Part shown: in pieces, positions 9,328-16,443 of the stretch
Numbering within the stretch: position 1 is the stretch's first letter
Layout of the letters: every line of letters starts with the position of its first letter
From: Microbacterium sp. BH-3-3-3
Lineage (GTDB): Bacteria; Actinomycetota; Actinomycetes; Actinomycetales; Microbacteriaceae
NCBI RefSeq assembly: GCF_007679045.1
Contig: NZ_VEFS01000001.1
Coordinates: 1,561,278 to 1,625,277 of the forward strand
Direction of reading: 5' to 3'
DNA: 64,000 nucleotides
Program-made: the position numbers and the translations under genes
The notes under the pieces: model-generated
Seen by the model: only the letters and a program-made list of their open reading frames with translations
What the model was told of the DNA's origin: nothing
The model's database searches: none

Positions 9328-10268
9328 CCCCCGTCCTGGTCAGCGCCTACGCGGCATCCCCGGCGTTCCGCGCGTGGGACCCGCACCTCGAGGGCGAGCT
9401 CATGGCGGGGCTGTGCGCCCTGCCCGAGGTCTCCGGTCTCGAGGTGCCGTGGCTCGGCGGCATCCATCCCCACGACGAGGAGTGGTTCCTGCGCGAGCTG
9501 CCGGCGATCGAGCTGGCGGTCACGCCCCTGCCCTGGGTGATGGGCCGCTGCGCCGCCATGCCCGGGTACGGTCTGGCCTCGCCCGACGACGCCGGTCGGC
9601 GGGCTGCCCTCAACGACCTCCAGCGCGTCCGCGGCGACGTCCATCGACTCGCGGAGCGCAGCCGCGCGCGGGTTACCACCGTCATGCTCCACTCCGCGCC
9701 GCGCGGGGGCGGCTCGGTGGAGGCCCTGAGATCCGCGCTCGACGAGCTCGCCGCGTGGGATTTCGCGGGCGCCCGGCTCGTGATCGAGCACTGCGACGCC
9801 GACACCGGGGTGCACCCCTTCGAGAAGGGCTTCTTGTCGGTGGATGCCGAGATCGACGCGATCCGCGCGAGCGGCGCCCCCGTCGGGGTGTGGATGAACT
9901 GGGGTCGGTCGCTCATCGAGACCCGCGACCCCGCGGCGGTCAGCGCGCAGATCGCGCGGGCGGAGTCATCGGGCCTGCTGGCGGGGCTCTCCCTGTCGGG
10001 AGCCGCAGCCGTCGACGGGCCGTACGGAGCCGCCTGGGCCGACGCGCACCTTCCCTTCGCTGAGGTCGATCCCTCCTCGCGGTCGCTGCTGACCTGCCCC
10101 GCCGCGGTCGACGCCCTGGGCGCCGCCGGCGCGGTCGACCGCCTCGGCCTCAAGGTGAGCCGTCACCCCGACGACCGCAATTCCGTCGACGTGCTCGGCA
10201 CGGTCGCGGCGAACCTGGGCGCGATGCTCCGGACCGCGGCATCCGCCCCCACGCCGACCGCGGCATGA
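9324..10268 (+). CDS. Unknown protein in the sialate operon (DUF4862-like, TIM-barrel character)
   Basis: A 314-residue soluble protein with no signal peptide, overlapping nagB (GTGA at 9324) and nagA (ATGA at 10265) by 4 bases each, so it is fully coupled to the pathway. I believe it matches DUF4862, but that name is from memory. Alternating strand/helix segments suggest a sugar-isomerase-like barrel: VTTVMLHSAP, ARLVIEHCDA, GVWMNWGRSLIE and GLLAGLSLSG sit where metal-binding Glu, Asp/His and strand ends occur in xylose-isomerase-type barrels. The Asp-His pair is Asn-Trp-Gly-Arg here, so a classical two-metal site is doubtful. Possible jobs are handling of modified sialic acids, a mutarotase or an isomerase step. 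None is shown by the sequence. Confidence 0.8.
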   Translation: MTPVLVSAYAASPAFRAWDPHLEGELMAGLCALPEVSGLEVPWLGGIHPHDEEWFLRELPAIELAVTPLPWVMGRCAAMPGYGLASPDDAGRRAALNDLQRVRGDVHRLAERSRARVTTVMLHSAPRGGGSVEALRSALDELAAWDFAGARLVIEHCDADTGVHPFEKGFLSVDAEIDAIRASGAPVGVWMNWGRSLIETRDPAAVSAQIARAESSGLLAGLSLSGAAAVDGPYGAAWADAHLPFAEVDPSSRSLLTCPAAVDALGAAGAVDRLGLKVSRHPDDRNSVDVLGTVAANLGAMLRTAASAPTPTAA

Positions 10269-11419
10269 GCCTGCTCCTGCGCGACGCCCGCGTCGTCACC
10301 GGTGCCTCCGCCGAGATCGACCGTGGCTGGGTGCACCTCGCCGACGGCCTCGTACACGAGGCCGGGGCGGGGGATCCGCCGCCCGCGGTGGTCTCGGCAG
10401 CCGTCGACGTCGTCGACGCCCGAGAGGTGGCCGGTCCCGGGGCTCTCGTGACCCCCGGCCTCGTCGACATCCACGCCCACGGTGGGGGCGGCTCCGCCTT
10501 CGAGGATCCGGATGCCGCGGCCGCGGTCGACCGCATCCTCGGGGTGCACGCGGCTCACGGCGTCACGCGGGTGGTCGCCTCGCTCGTGAGCGCAGCGCCG
10601 CTCGCCCTCGAGCACACCATCGGTGGGCTGAGCGCCGCCGCCCGGCCCGGGCTCCTCGGCATCCATCTCGAGGGCCCCTGTCTCGACGTCGACCACCGCG
10701 GCGCGCACGCCCCCTGGGCGCTGCGGAATCCGGCCTCCCTCGACGTCGAGCGCCTGACCGCCGCCGGGACCCTCGTGCAGATCACGATCGCGCCCGAGCT
10801 TCCGGGCGCCCTCGACCTCATCCGGGCGTTCGTCGCGGCGGGGGTGCGCGTCGCGGTCGGGCACACGGGAGCCGACACCGCGACGACCCGCCGGGCGATC
10901 GCGGCCGGGGCGACCCTGCTCACGCACGCGTTCAACGCCATGCCGCCATTGCACCATCGCGCCCCGGGGCGGGTGGGTGCCGCCCTCGCCGACGAGGCCA
11001 TGACCCTCGAGCTCATCGCCGACGGCACCCACGTCGACCCGTCGCTATTCGCCCCGCTCTTCCGCGCGGCCCCCGGCCGCATCGCCCTCGTCAGCGACGC
11101 CATGGCGGCCGCCGGTTCCCCCGACGGCGACTACCGGCTCGGCGACCTCGCGGTGACCGTCTCGGGCGGGATCGCGCGCCTGCGCGACACCGACACGATC
11201 GCCGGTTCGACCCTCACCCTCGACCGCGCGGTGCGTGGCGTCGTGGCAGCGGGCGTCCCCCTCGTCGACGCCGTCGCCGCGGCGACCCGCGTGCCCGCGG
11301 GCGCGATTGGGCGCGACGACCTGGGGCTCTTGCAGCCCGGATGCCGCGGCGACGCCGTGCTGTGGAGCGAGGACCTCGAGCCGGTCGCCGTCTGGCGCGA
11401 CGGCATCCGCCTCTCCTGA
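10265..11419 (+). CDS. nagA: N-acetylglucosamine-6-phosphate deacetylase
   Basis: A 384-residue amidohydrolase removing acetate from GlcNAc-6-P. The metal motif HAH lies in GLVDIHAHGGGG (about residues 77-88). Further metal and substrate residues lie in IHLEGPCLD, VGHTGAD, THAFNAMPPLHHR and the catalytic Asp in VSDAMAAAG. It is the last gene of the operon and is followed by a strong hairpin terminator. Its ATG overlaps the stop of the unknown gene. Confidence 0.93.
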   Translation: MSLLLRDARVVTGASAEIDRGWVHLADGLVHEAGAGDPPPAVVSAAVDVVDAREVAGPGALVTPGLVDIHAHGGGGSAFEDPDAAAAVDRILGVHAAHGVTRVVASLVSAAPLALEHTIGGLSAAARPGLLGIHLEGPCLDVDHRGAHAPWALRNPASLDVERLTAAGTLVQITIAPELPGALDLIRAFVAAGVRVAVGHTGADTATTRRAIAAGATLLTHAFNAMPPLHHRAPGRVGAALADEAMTLELIADGTHVDPSLFAPLFRAAPGRIALVSDAMAAAGSPDGDYRLGDLAVTVSGGIARLRDTDTIAGSTLTLDRAVRGVVAAGVPLVDAVAAATRVPAGAIGRDDLGLLQPGCRGDAVLWSEDLEPVAVWRDGIRLS

Positions 11420-11430
11420 CTCCGAGACGA

Positions 11431-11464
11431 CGAATCGCCCCCGACCAGCGCCGGGGGCGATTCG
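11431..11464. terminator. Bidirectional terminator between nagA and the sialidase
   Basis: A perfect 13-bp stem, CGAATCGCCCCCG paired with CGGGGGCGATTCG, with an 8-base loop. It lies between two convergent genes. Confidence 0.8.
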
Positions 11465-11474
11465 CGTATGCGCG

Positions 11475-13412
11475 TCAGCGGACGGCGACCTGTCCGCCCG
11501 TCACCGAGATCGAGCGCGTGGTCGCTCCCGAGGCCGACAGCGACCAGACGGTGTCGGCGACGAAGTAGCCGCGGTCGAGGTCGGCTTGCGTCACGGTGTG
11601 CCGCGGGGTGGTGCAGCTGTAGGCGGCGTTCGCGGCGAGGTTCGTCCAGCGGCAGTTGCCCGCGTTCGGCGGCAGGAACGGCGAGAAGTCCCCGCTGGTC
11701 GGGGTGACGGTGATCGTCGCCGACGACGTGTTCTGCACGCGGAACGTGTAGGGCACCTGCTCGCCCACCTGATACGGCGAGGTCGCGAGGTTGCGCGAGC
11801 CGTCGGCGCGGGCGCCCGTGATCGTGGCGGTCAGCGCGGCGGCCGGGGCGGTGACGGAGACGGCGGTCTGGCTCACCCGGCCGTCGCTCGCGGTGAACAC
11901 GGCGGGGATGCTCTGCGCCCCCGCGGCGCCGGATGCCGCGGTGAGGCTGACGTTCACCGTCCGCGACGCGCCCGCGGCCAGGGTCGACACGGCGGTGCTG
12001 CCGGCCGTCCACCCGCTCGGCGGAGTGAGGGTCACGGTCCCCGACAGCGCCGTGGACTCCTGGTTCGTCACCGTGACCGGTACCTGCAGGGTCTGCCCCG
12101 GCTGCACCGTCTGCGCGGGTGCCGACAGGGGAGCGCACGCGTAGTTCAGCCAGGCCTCGTCGAACGTCGACAGCTGCATGTCGTTGGTGTAGCTGCGCTC
12201 CCACAGCACGCCGAGTCGTCCGGCGTCGAGGACCGTGGCGCTCGAGTAGGCGAAGAACCCGGTCGTGAGGCTGCGCAGGCCGGGCCACGTCTGGCCGTCG
12301 TCGCACGACACCCGTACCGCGCCGTTCACGCGGTCTCCGTTCGCGCCGTTGTTCGCGTTCGTGAAGACGAGCTTCTTCGCGTCGGCCGAACCCGCCGGGG
12401 CGTCGGGGTGCAGCCGGATGATCGAGGCATTGTTGGTCGGGTCGGGCAGTTCGGCGTCAGCCGTCACCGCACCGAACGTGGCGCCGCCGTCGGTCGAGAT
12501 CGCGGTCTTGCGCAGGCGCCCGTTCGCGCTGTCGCGCGAGTTGAGCATCACGCGGCCGTCCGAGAGTTCGACGACCTTGTTCTCGTCCATGCCCGTGCCG
12601 ACGTTCGCGCCCTTGATCCAGCTCGCTCCGTGGTCGTCGGAGTACACCGAGTAAGCCTGGATCGCGGTCGATCCGTTCGACTGCAGCACAGTGCCGGCGT
12701 ACTGCTGGATCAGGCGGCCCGCGTGCGACCCGTACCGCAGCTGGATGCCCTCGCCCGAGGTCGCGAACGTGCCCTTGATGTCACCGGCGACAGGGCTGGA
12801 GGAGCCGCCGACCGCGGGCTTGGTCACGTTCGTGATGAGTCGCGGGGCGCTCCAGGTGACCCCGCCGTCGTCGGAGTGCGCGACGGCGGAGCTCAGGATG
12901 TTGCGGTCGCTGTCGTTGTTGCCGTAGCCGCTGCTCTGGAAGCTCACGTCCTTCGAGTACACGAAGAACGCGAAGACCCGGCCGGTCTCGCGGTCGGTCA
13001 CGTAGCTGGGGTCGGAGTACCCGAACTTCGGCCCTGACGCGTCTGCCGCCTTGCCCGCGGCGATGACCGTCTGCGGGCCCCAGGTCGCGCCGTTGTCGGT
13101 GGAGCGCCGCTGCACGATCGAGTTGGGGTTCGGAGCGTCCGCCGCGCTGCCCGGACGCGCGTCCCACGCGGCGAGGACGACACCGTCCCCGAGGTGCGTG
13201 AGCGCGGGGATCCGGTAGAAGAAGTTCGCCGAGGTGCGGTCGGCGGCGAGGTTCTGGGCGCTGTACGACCCCGGTGCCGCCGTGGGGTCGGTCGGGTTTC
13301 CGGATGCCGCGTGCGCCGGCGCCACGAACGCTGCGGCCAGCAGCGCGCCGATCGTGGCGCCGATGCAGAGGGCTCTGCGGGTGCGAAGGAGGGGGAGGAG
13401 GGCGGGCTTCAT
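11475..13412 (-). CDS. nanH: Secreted exo-alpha-sialidase (GH33)
   Basis: A 645-residue enzyme releasing terminal sialic acids. A signal peptide (about 1-35, ending APAHA) is followed by a six-bladed sialidase domain: FYRIP (Arg67), AADAP (Asp92), five Asp-box-like motifs (STDNGATW, SDDGGVTW, SDDHGASW, STDGGATF, SCDDGQTW), DENK (Glu277), NSRDS (Arg293), a third Arg near 361 and Tyr389. Order and spacing closely follow the Micromonospora viridifaciens sialidase as I remember it. After residue about 425 come an NEW3-like immunoglobulin-type domain and a second beta-rich domain; no galactose-binding discoidin domain is seen. ATG at 13412 has AAAGG 8 bases upstream. It is convergent with nagA and shares the operator with the importer operon. 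Confidence 0.93.
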   Translation of the reverse strand: MKPALLPLLRTRRALCIGATIGALLAAAFVAPAHAASGNPTDPTAAPGSYSAQNLAADRTSANFFYRIPALTHLGDGVVLAAWDARPGSAADAPNPNSIVQRRSTDNGATWGPQTVIAAGKAADASGPKFGYSDPSYVTDRETGRVFAFFVYSKDVSFQSSGYGNNDSDRNILSSAVAHSDDGGVTWSAPRLITNVTKPAVGGSSSPVAGDIKGTFATSGEGIQLRYGSHAGRLIQQYAGTVLQSNGSTAIQAYSVYSDDHGASWIKGANVGTGMDENKVVELSDGRVMLNSRDSANGRLRKTAISTDGGATFGAVTADAELPDPTNNASIIRLHPDAPAGSADAKKLVFTNANNGANGDRVNGAVRVSCDDGQTWPGLRSLTTGFFAYSSATVLDAGRLGVLWERSYTNDMQLSTFDEAWLNYACAPLSAPAQTVQPGQTLQVPVTVTNQESTALSGTVTLTPPSGWTAGSTAVSTLAAGASRTVNVSLTAASGAAGAQSIPAVFTASDGRVSQTAVSVTAPAAALTATITGARADGSRNLATSPYQVGEQVPYTFRVQNTSSATITVTPTSGDFSPFLPPNAGNCRWTNLAANAAYSCTTPRHTVTQADLDRGYFVADTVWSLSASGATTRSISVTGGQVAVR

Positions 13413-13440
13413 CGTCGACGCCTTTCGTTGGGGAACTGAC

Positions 13441-13458
13441 ATCAGAGGTCAGATGTCC
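13441..13458 (-). promoter_or_regulatory. Candidate operator of the sialidase promoter
   Basis: Plus-strand ATCAGAGGTCAGATGTCC matches the site at 255-272 at 16 of 18 positions. The core ATCAGAGGTCAGAT is an imperfect palindrome lying just downstream of the -10, over the expected transcription start. Confidence 0.6.
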
Positions 13459-13459
13459 A

Positions 13460-13489
13460 AAGATAGGCGGATCGTAGATGCCGGGGCAA
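13460..13489 (-). promoter_or_regulatory. Sialidase promoter
   Basis: On the minus strand -35 TTGCCC (13489-13484) and -10 TATCTT (13465-13460) are separated by 18 bases, the same spacing as the importer promoter. Confidence 0.6.
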
Positions 13490-13537
13490 GGGATCGGCGC
13501 GAATCGCGCTCGTCGCTGTCTCGCGTGACGGCTTCGA

Positions 13538-13555
13538 AGGGGCTGACGGGAATCG
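13538..13555. repeat. 18-bp duplicate of the tRNA-Gly 3' end (att-like)
   Basis: These 18 bases are identical to 13695-13712, the acceptor and T-arm end of tRNA-Gly, 157 bp away in direct orientation. Duplicated tRNA 3' ends are typical attachment-site scars. No integrase lies nearby. Confidence 0.6.
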
Positions 13556-13651
13556 TCCCCACCGCCTCTCCACGCGCCGCTGCGCAGCGCGCGGAGCCTC
13601 TGGCGGCGTGGGCCCACCCGCTGCGGTTCCGGTTCCTACGGCACCCACGCG

Positions 13652-13691
13652 AAAGGCCCGCCACACCGCCGATGGCGGTGAGTCGGGCCTT
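13652..13691 (-). terminator. Terminator of tRNA-Gly
   Basis: AAGGCCCG and CGGGCCTT form the outer stem and CCGCC/GGCGG an inner one. On the minus strand the hairpin is followed by a short T run, just after the tRNA 3' end. Confidence 0.75.
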
Positions 13692-13694
13692 CTG

Positions 13695-13765
13695 AGGGGC
13701 TGACGGGAATCGAACCCGCGCTATCTGCTTGGGAAGCAGAAGTTCTGCCATTGAACTACAGCCCC
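13695..13765 (-). tRNA. tRNA-Gly (anticodon CCC)
   Basis: A 71-base tRNA. The acceptor stem is GGGGCTG paired with CAGCCCC, with discriminator T as usual for glycine. The anticodon stem TCTGC/GCAGA encloses loop TTCCCAA, giving anticodon CCC. T-arm GGGTTCGATTCCC is intact. CCA is not encoded. A -10-like TATGCT lies at 13794-13789 upstream. Confidence 0.95.
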
Positions 13766-14010
13766 GTGCGCCTTGCGGCAGCCCGGCCAGCATAACAGCG
13801 TCGTGGTCGCATCCCTCGGCATCCGCCCCCGAAACCGCCTCCGCCGGCGAAACCGCACCCGTTCGTCGAGCGCGCATTCCCTTGCGTGCAACGGCATGCG
13901 TTCTCGGCGAACGGATACGTCCTCGCGCGCCACACGCGAGACGAATGCCGGTCATGTCGATGCGGCGCAAGCGGGGTGAAACCCGACAGCGCGAGCGCGG
14001 GCCCCGCCCG

Positions 14011-14016
14011 TAGGCT
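14011..14016 (+). promoter_or_regulatory. Leaderless -10 box of dcd
   Basis: TAGGCT ends exactly 6 bases before GTG 14023. This supports that start over the GTG at 14017. Confidence 0.65.
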
Positions 14017-14022
14017 GTGGGC

Positions 14023-14628
14023 GTGCTGCTCTCCGATCGCGACATCCGGACCGAACTCGACGCGAAGCGCCTCGGCCTCGAGCCCTTCGACCCGGCCATG
14101 GTCCAGCCCTCGAGCGTCGACGTACGGCTCGACCGCTACTTCCGGTTGTTCGACAACCACAAGTACCCCTTCATCGATCCGGCCGAGGATCAGCCCGAGC
14201 TCACCCGTCTGATCGAGGTCGACCCGGACGAGCCGTTCATCCTTCACCCGGGGGAGTTCGCACTCGGATCGACCTTCGAGCGCGTGACGCTGCCCGACGA
14301 CATCGCCGCCCGTCTCGAGGGCAAGTCGTCGCTCGGGCGGCTGGGCCTTCTGACCCACTCGACCGCAGGCTTCATCGACCCCGGCTTCTCGGGACACGTC
14401 ACCCTCGAGCTGTCGAACGTCGCGACCCTGCCGATCAAGCTGTGGCCCGGAATGAAGATCGGCCAGGTCTGCTACTTCCGCCTCACCTCGCCGGCCGAGA
14501 ACCCGTACGGCTCGGGCCCCTACGGCAACCGCTACCAGGGTCAGCGCGGTCCGACCGCGTCGCGCTCGGCGCTGAACTTCCACCGCACCGACGTCGGCTC
14601 GACCGACGCCGGATCCGCGGGACGCTGA
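14023..14628 (+). CDS. dcd: dCTP deaminase
   Basis: A 201-residue trimeric enzyme of pyrimidine nucleotide supply. The N-terminus MLLSDRDI is characteristic and begins at GTG 14023. The nucleotide-binding and catalytic block [20 protein letters not shown] is followed by [11 protein letters not shown] with the catalytic Glu. In actinobacteria such enzymes can be bifunctional, releasing dUMP directly; this sequence was not resolved further. An inverted repeat follows, before a convergent gene. Confidence 0.93.
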   Translation: MLLSDRDIRTELDAKRLGLEPFDPAMVQPSSVDVRLDRYFRLFDNHKYPFIDPAEDQPELTRLIEVDPDEPFILHPGEFALGSTFERVTLPDDIAARLEGKSSLGRLGLLTHSTAGFIDPGFSGHVTLELSNVATLPIKLWPGMKIGQVCYFRLTSPAENPYGSGPYGNRYQGQRGPTASRSALNFHRTDVGSTDAGSAGR

Positions 14629-14656
14629 GCGCTGGCATCCGCCCCCAGACGCGCCG

Positions 14657-14699
14657 AGGCGGGTGAGACCCGGCCTCTCACGCCGTGTCTCACCCGCCT
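14657..14699. repeat. Inverted repeat between dcd and the convergent regulator
   Basis: AGGCGGGTGAGAC (14657-14669) pairs perfectly with GTCTCACCCGCCT (14687-14699). The loop holds another CTCTCAC copy that could compete for the left arm. It may act as a two-way terminator. Confidence 0.65.
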
Positions 14700-14716
14700 G
14701 AGCGGTTTCTCGCGGA

Positions 14717-15598
14717 TCACTCCGCGACCGGGCCGCGCCCCGAGTCGGAGGGGGTGCCGGATGCCGTGGACTCGCGCCCGCGGCTGAACCCGGCGTCGAA
14801 GCCGCGCTCGTAGGCGCGCTGAGCCGCCCGGTGTCCGCGGCCGTGACCGCGCTCGCCGTCGCCGTGTCCGCGACCGTGGCCGAAGCCCGGGCCGAACCCG
14901 TGACCGCGCTCGCCGCGCCCGCGCCCGTGGCCGTGACCGAAGTCGGGGCCGAAGCCGTGGCCGTGGCGGGGGCCGCGCTCGCCGCGGGCGTGCTCGGCGT
15001 CGCCGTCGTGCGCGCGGGGTCCGCCGTGTCCGTGACGGCCCTCGCCGTCAGCATCGCGGTCGAAACCGCGCGCGTCGGGGTCGAAGCCGCGGCGCATGCC
15101 CGGACCGAAGGGTCCGAAGCCGCCGCGCGGGCCGAACGCCGGACCGAAGCCGCCGCGCGGACCGAACCCGGGGCCGAAGCCACGGGGCCCGCGGTCGTCA
15201 CCCGACTCCGCGTCGAGGCCCAGTGCACCTTCGAGGGTGTCGAGGGCTGCGACGAGACGCTCGAGGTCGTCGGCCGGGACGTCGGCGAGCAGCGCCGAAC
15301 GGTCGGCGTCCAGCCGGTCGAGGACCGCGCGGCCCTCGTCGGTGAGCGCCCAGCCGTCGTCGGTGGAGGTGATCCATCCGCGATCGGCGAGGGCGGAGAC
15401 GCGCTTGCCTCCGCGGGCGAGGCGCTCGGCGACCCAGGGGGCGTCGATGCGGCCGTCGATGGCCCGCAGGAGGAAGACGGTCTTGGGGTGCAGGTCGCTG
15501 TCGCGCAGCTGCGCGAACAAGCGGTGATGCAGCGCGTGACCGACCGTCGTGAGGCGATGGGCGAGGCTGCGGGGATCCAGAGGTGTGGAGGTGTTCAT
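14717..15598 (-). CDS. Winged-helix regulator with long Gly/His/Arg-rich repeat tail
   Basis: A 293-residue protein. Residues about 10-115 look like a MarR/PadR-type winged helix (LTTVGHALHHRLFAQL, TVFLLRAIDG, WITSTDDGWALTDEGRAVL). The C-terminal 170 residues are low complexity: FGP/RGGFGP repeats, then RGFDPDARGFD, then HGHG- and RGHG-rich runs. The ATG at 15598 has AAAGGA 8 bases upstream. It diverges from a second regulator with a His/Gly-rich stretch across a 108-base region with shared palindromes. The His-rich tail could bind metal or act as a disordered condensate-forming segment; that is inference. Confidence 0.78.
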   Translation of the reverse strand: MNTSTPLDPRSLAHRLTTVGHALHHRLFAQLRDSDLHPKTVFLLRAIDGRIDAPWVAERLARGGKRVSALADRGWITSTDDGWALTDEGRAVLDRLDADRSALLADVPADDLERLVAALDTLEGALGLDAESGDDRGPRGFGPGFGPRGGFGPAFGPRGGFGPFGPGMRRGFDPDARGFDRDADGEGRHGHGGPRAHDGDAEHARGERGPRHGHGFGPDFGHGHGRGRGERGHGFGPGFGHGRGHGDGERGHGRGHRAAQRAYERGFDAGFSRGRESTASGTPSDSGRGPVAE

Positions 15599-15636
15599 CA
15601 GGGTGTCCTTTCGTGGGCGGGAGTTCCGCCGATGCA

Positions 15637-15692
15637 TGTCATGTGACAACGGATGTACTGTGACATGTATTCCCGATACTTGTCAAGCGACA
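15637..15692. promoter_or_regulatory. Operator cluster between two divergent regulators
   Basis: Two TGTC-N4-GACA palindromes (15637-15648 and 15681-15692) and two copies of GACATGTA (15662-15669 and 15689-15696) fill the shared promoter region. They are good autoregulatory sites for one or both flanking proteins. Confidence 0.65.
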
Positions 15693-15694
15693 TG

Positions 15695-15700
15695 TAAAAT
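15695..15700 (+). promoter_or_regulatory. Leaderless -10 box of the MarR-like gene
   Basis: TAAAAT ends 6 bases before ATG 15707 and overlaps a GACATGTA operator copy. Confidence 0.6.
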
Positions 15701-15706
15701 CGCGGC

Positions 15707-16234
15707 ATGGCATCCGACCCCGCCGACGAGATCGCGGCCGCCCTCTCCCGACTGCGCGGCCGCCGACCACGTCCGCCGTTCCCGCCCGAGGCGCCGCACC
15801 ACCACGGAGCGGGCCACGGCGCAGGGCACGGAGGACGCGGCGGACCCTGGGGTCACGGCGGTCCGCCGTGGGCAGACGCCGCCGCGGGCCGCTTCGCCGG
15901 ACCCGCGCGGCTCCGCATGCTCGACGCCCTCATCGCGGCATCCGGATCGCTCTCGGTCAGCGAGATCGCCGAGGCGGTCGGCGTCGATCAGCCGCGCGCG
16001 TCACGCCTCGTGCAGCAGGCCGTGCAGATGGGTCTCGTCGAACGCGAGCCCGACCCCGAAGACGCCCGCCGCACCCGCGTGCGCCTCACCGCGCAGGGAG
16101 AGCGCCTCGTCTCCGGATTCCGCGGGCGCCGCCGTGACGCGGTGCGGTCCGCCCTGGAGTCGTTCACCGACGCCGAGCGCACCGAATTCGCCCGCCTGCT
16201 GGCGAAATTCGCCGACGCCTGGCCGCGCGACTGA
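15707..16234 (+). CDS. MarR-family regulator with His/Gly-rich insert
   Basis: A 175-residue protein. The N-terminal 60 residues include a His/Gly-rich stretch (HHHGAGHGAGHGG). Residues about 65-150 are a MarR winged helix (ARLRMLDALIAASGSLSVSE, QPRASRLVQQAVQMGLVERE, RRTRVRLTAQGE). No Shine-Dalgarno is seen; a TAAAAT box 6 bases before ATG indicates a leaderless transcript. It diverges from another winged-helix gene also bearing a His/Gly-rich region, and the two probably control each other. The target system is not visible in the window. Confidence 0.85.
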   Translation: MASDPADEIAAALSRLRGRRPRPPFPPEAPHHHGAGHGAGHGGRGGPWGHGGPPWADAAAGRFAGPARLRMLDALIAASGSLSVSEIAEAVGVDQPRASRLVQQAVQMGLVEREPDPEDARRTRVRLTAQGERLVSGFRGRRRDAVRSALESFTDAERTEFARLLAKFADAWPRD

Positions 16235-16296
16235 TCGCCGGAGCTCCGGCCGGGTTCCCGGCATCCGGATGCCGCGCACCGGGCGTCTCGGCCCGC

Positions 16297-16394
16297 GTGC
16301 ACAACTCCTGAAATTCGGTGCGCGCCGGGGTCTGCATCCGCGTGATTCCGGGGCCGCGCCCCGTGTGGCCGACGGATCTGCCGGAGTTGTGTAC
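16297..16394. repeat. Widely spaced inverted repeat between convergent genes
   Basis: GTGCACAACTCC (16297-16308) pairs with GGAGTTGTGTAC (16383-16394) at 11 of 12 positions across a 74-base loop. It lies between the MarR gene and the convergent transporter gene. The function is unknown. Confidence 0.4.
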
Positions 16395-16443
16395 GGCGAG
16401 GGGGCGGATGGACCCGCGGCCGGCGGTTCCGGATGCCGCCGGC

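Noticed and set aside
13538..13765. Integrated prophage or genomic island at tRNA-Gly
   Set aside because: There is an att-like duplication but no integrase, phage gene or cargo between the copies; kept only as a possible scar.
13449..14099. Open frame reading through the tRNA-Gly on the minus strand (contains CSSMAELLLPK and RVRFPSAP)
   Set aside because: These peptides are the well-known false translation of a tRNA-Gly gene; the tRNA itself explains the sequence.
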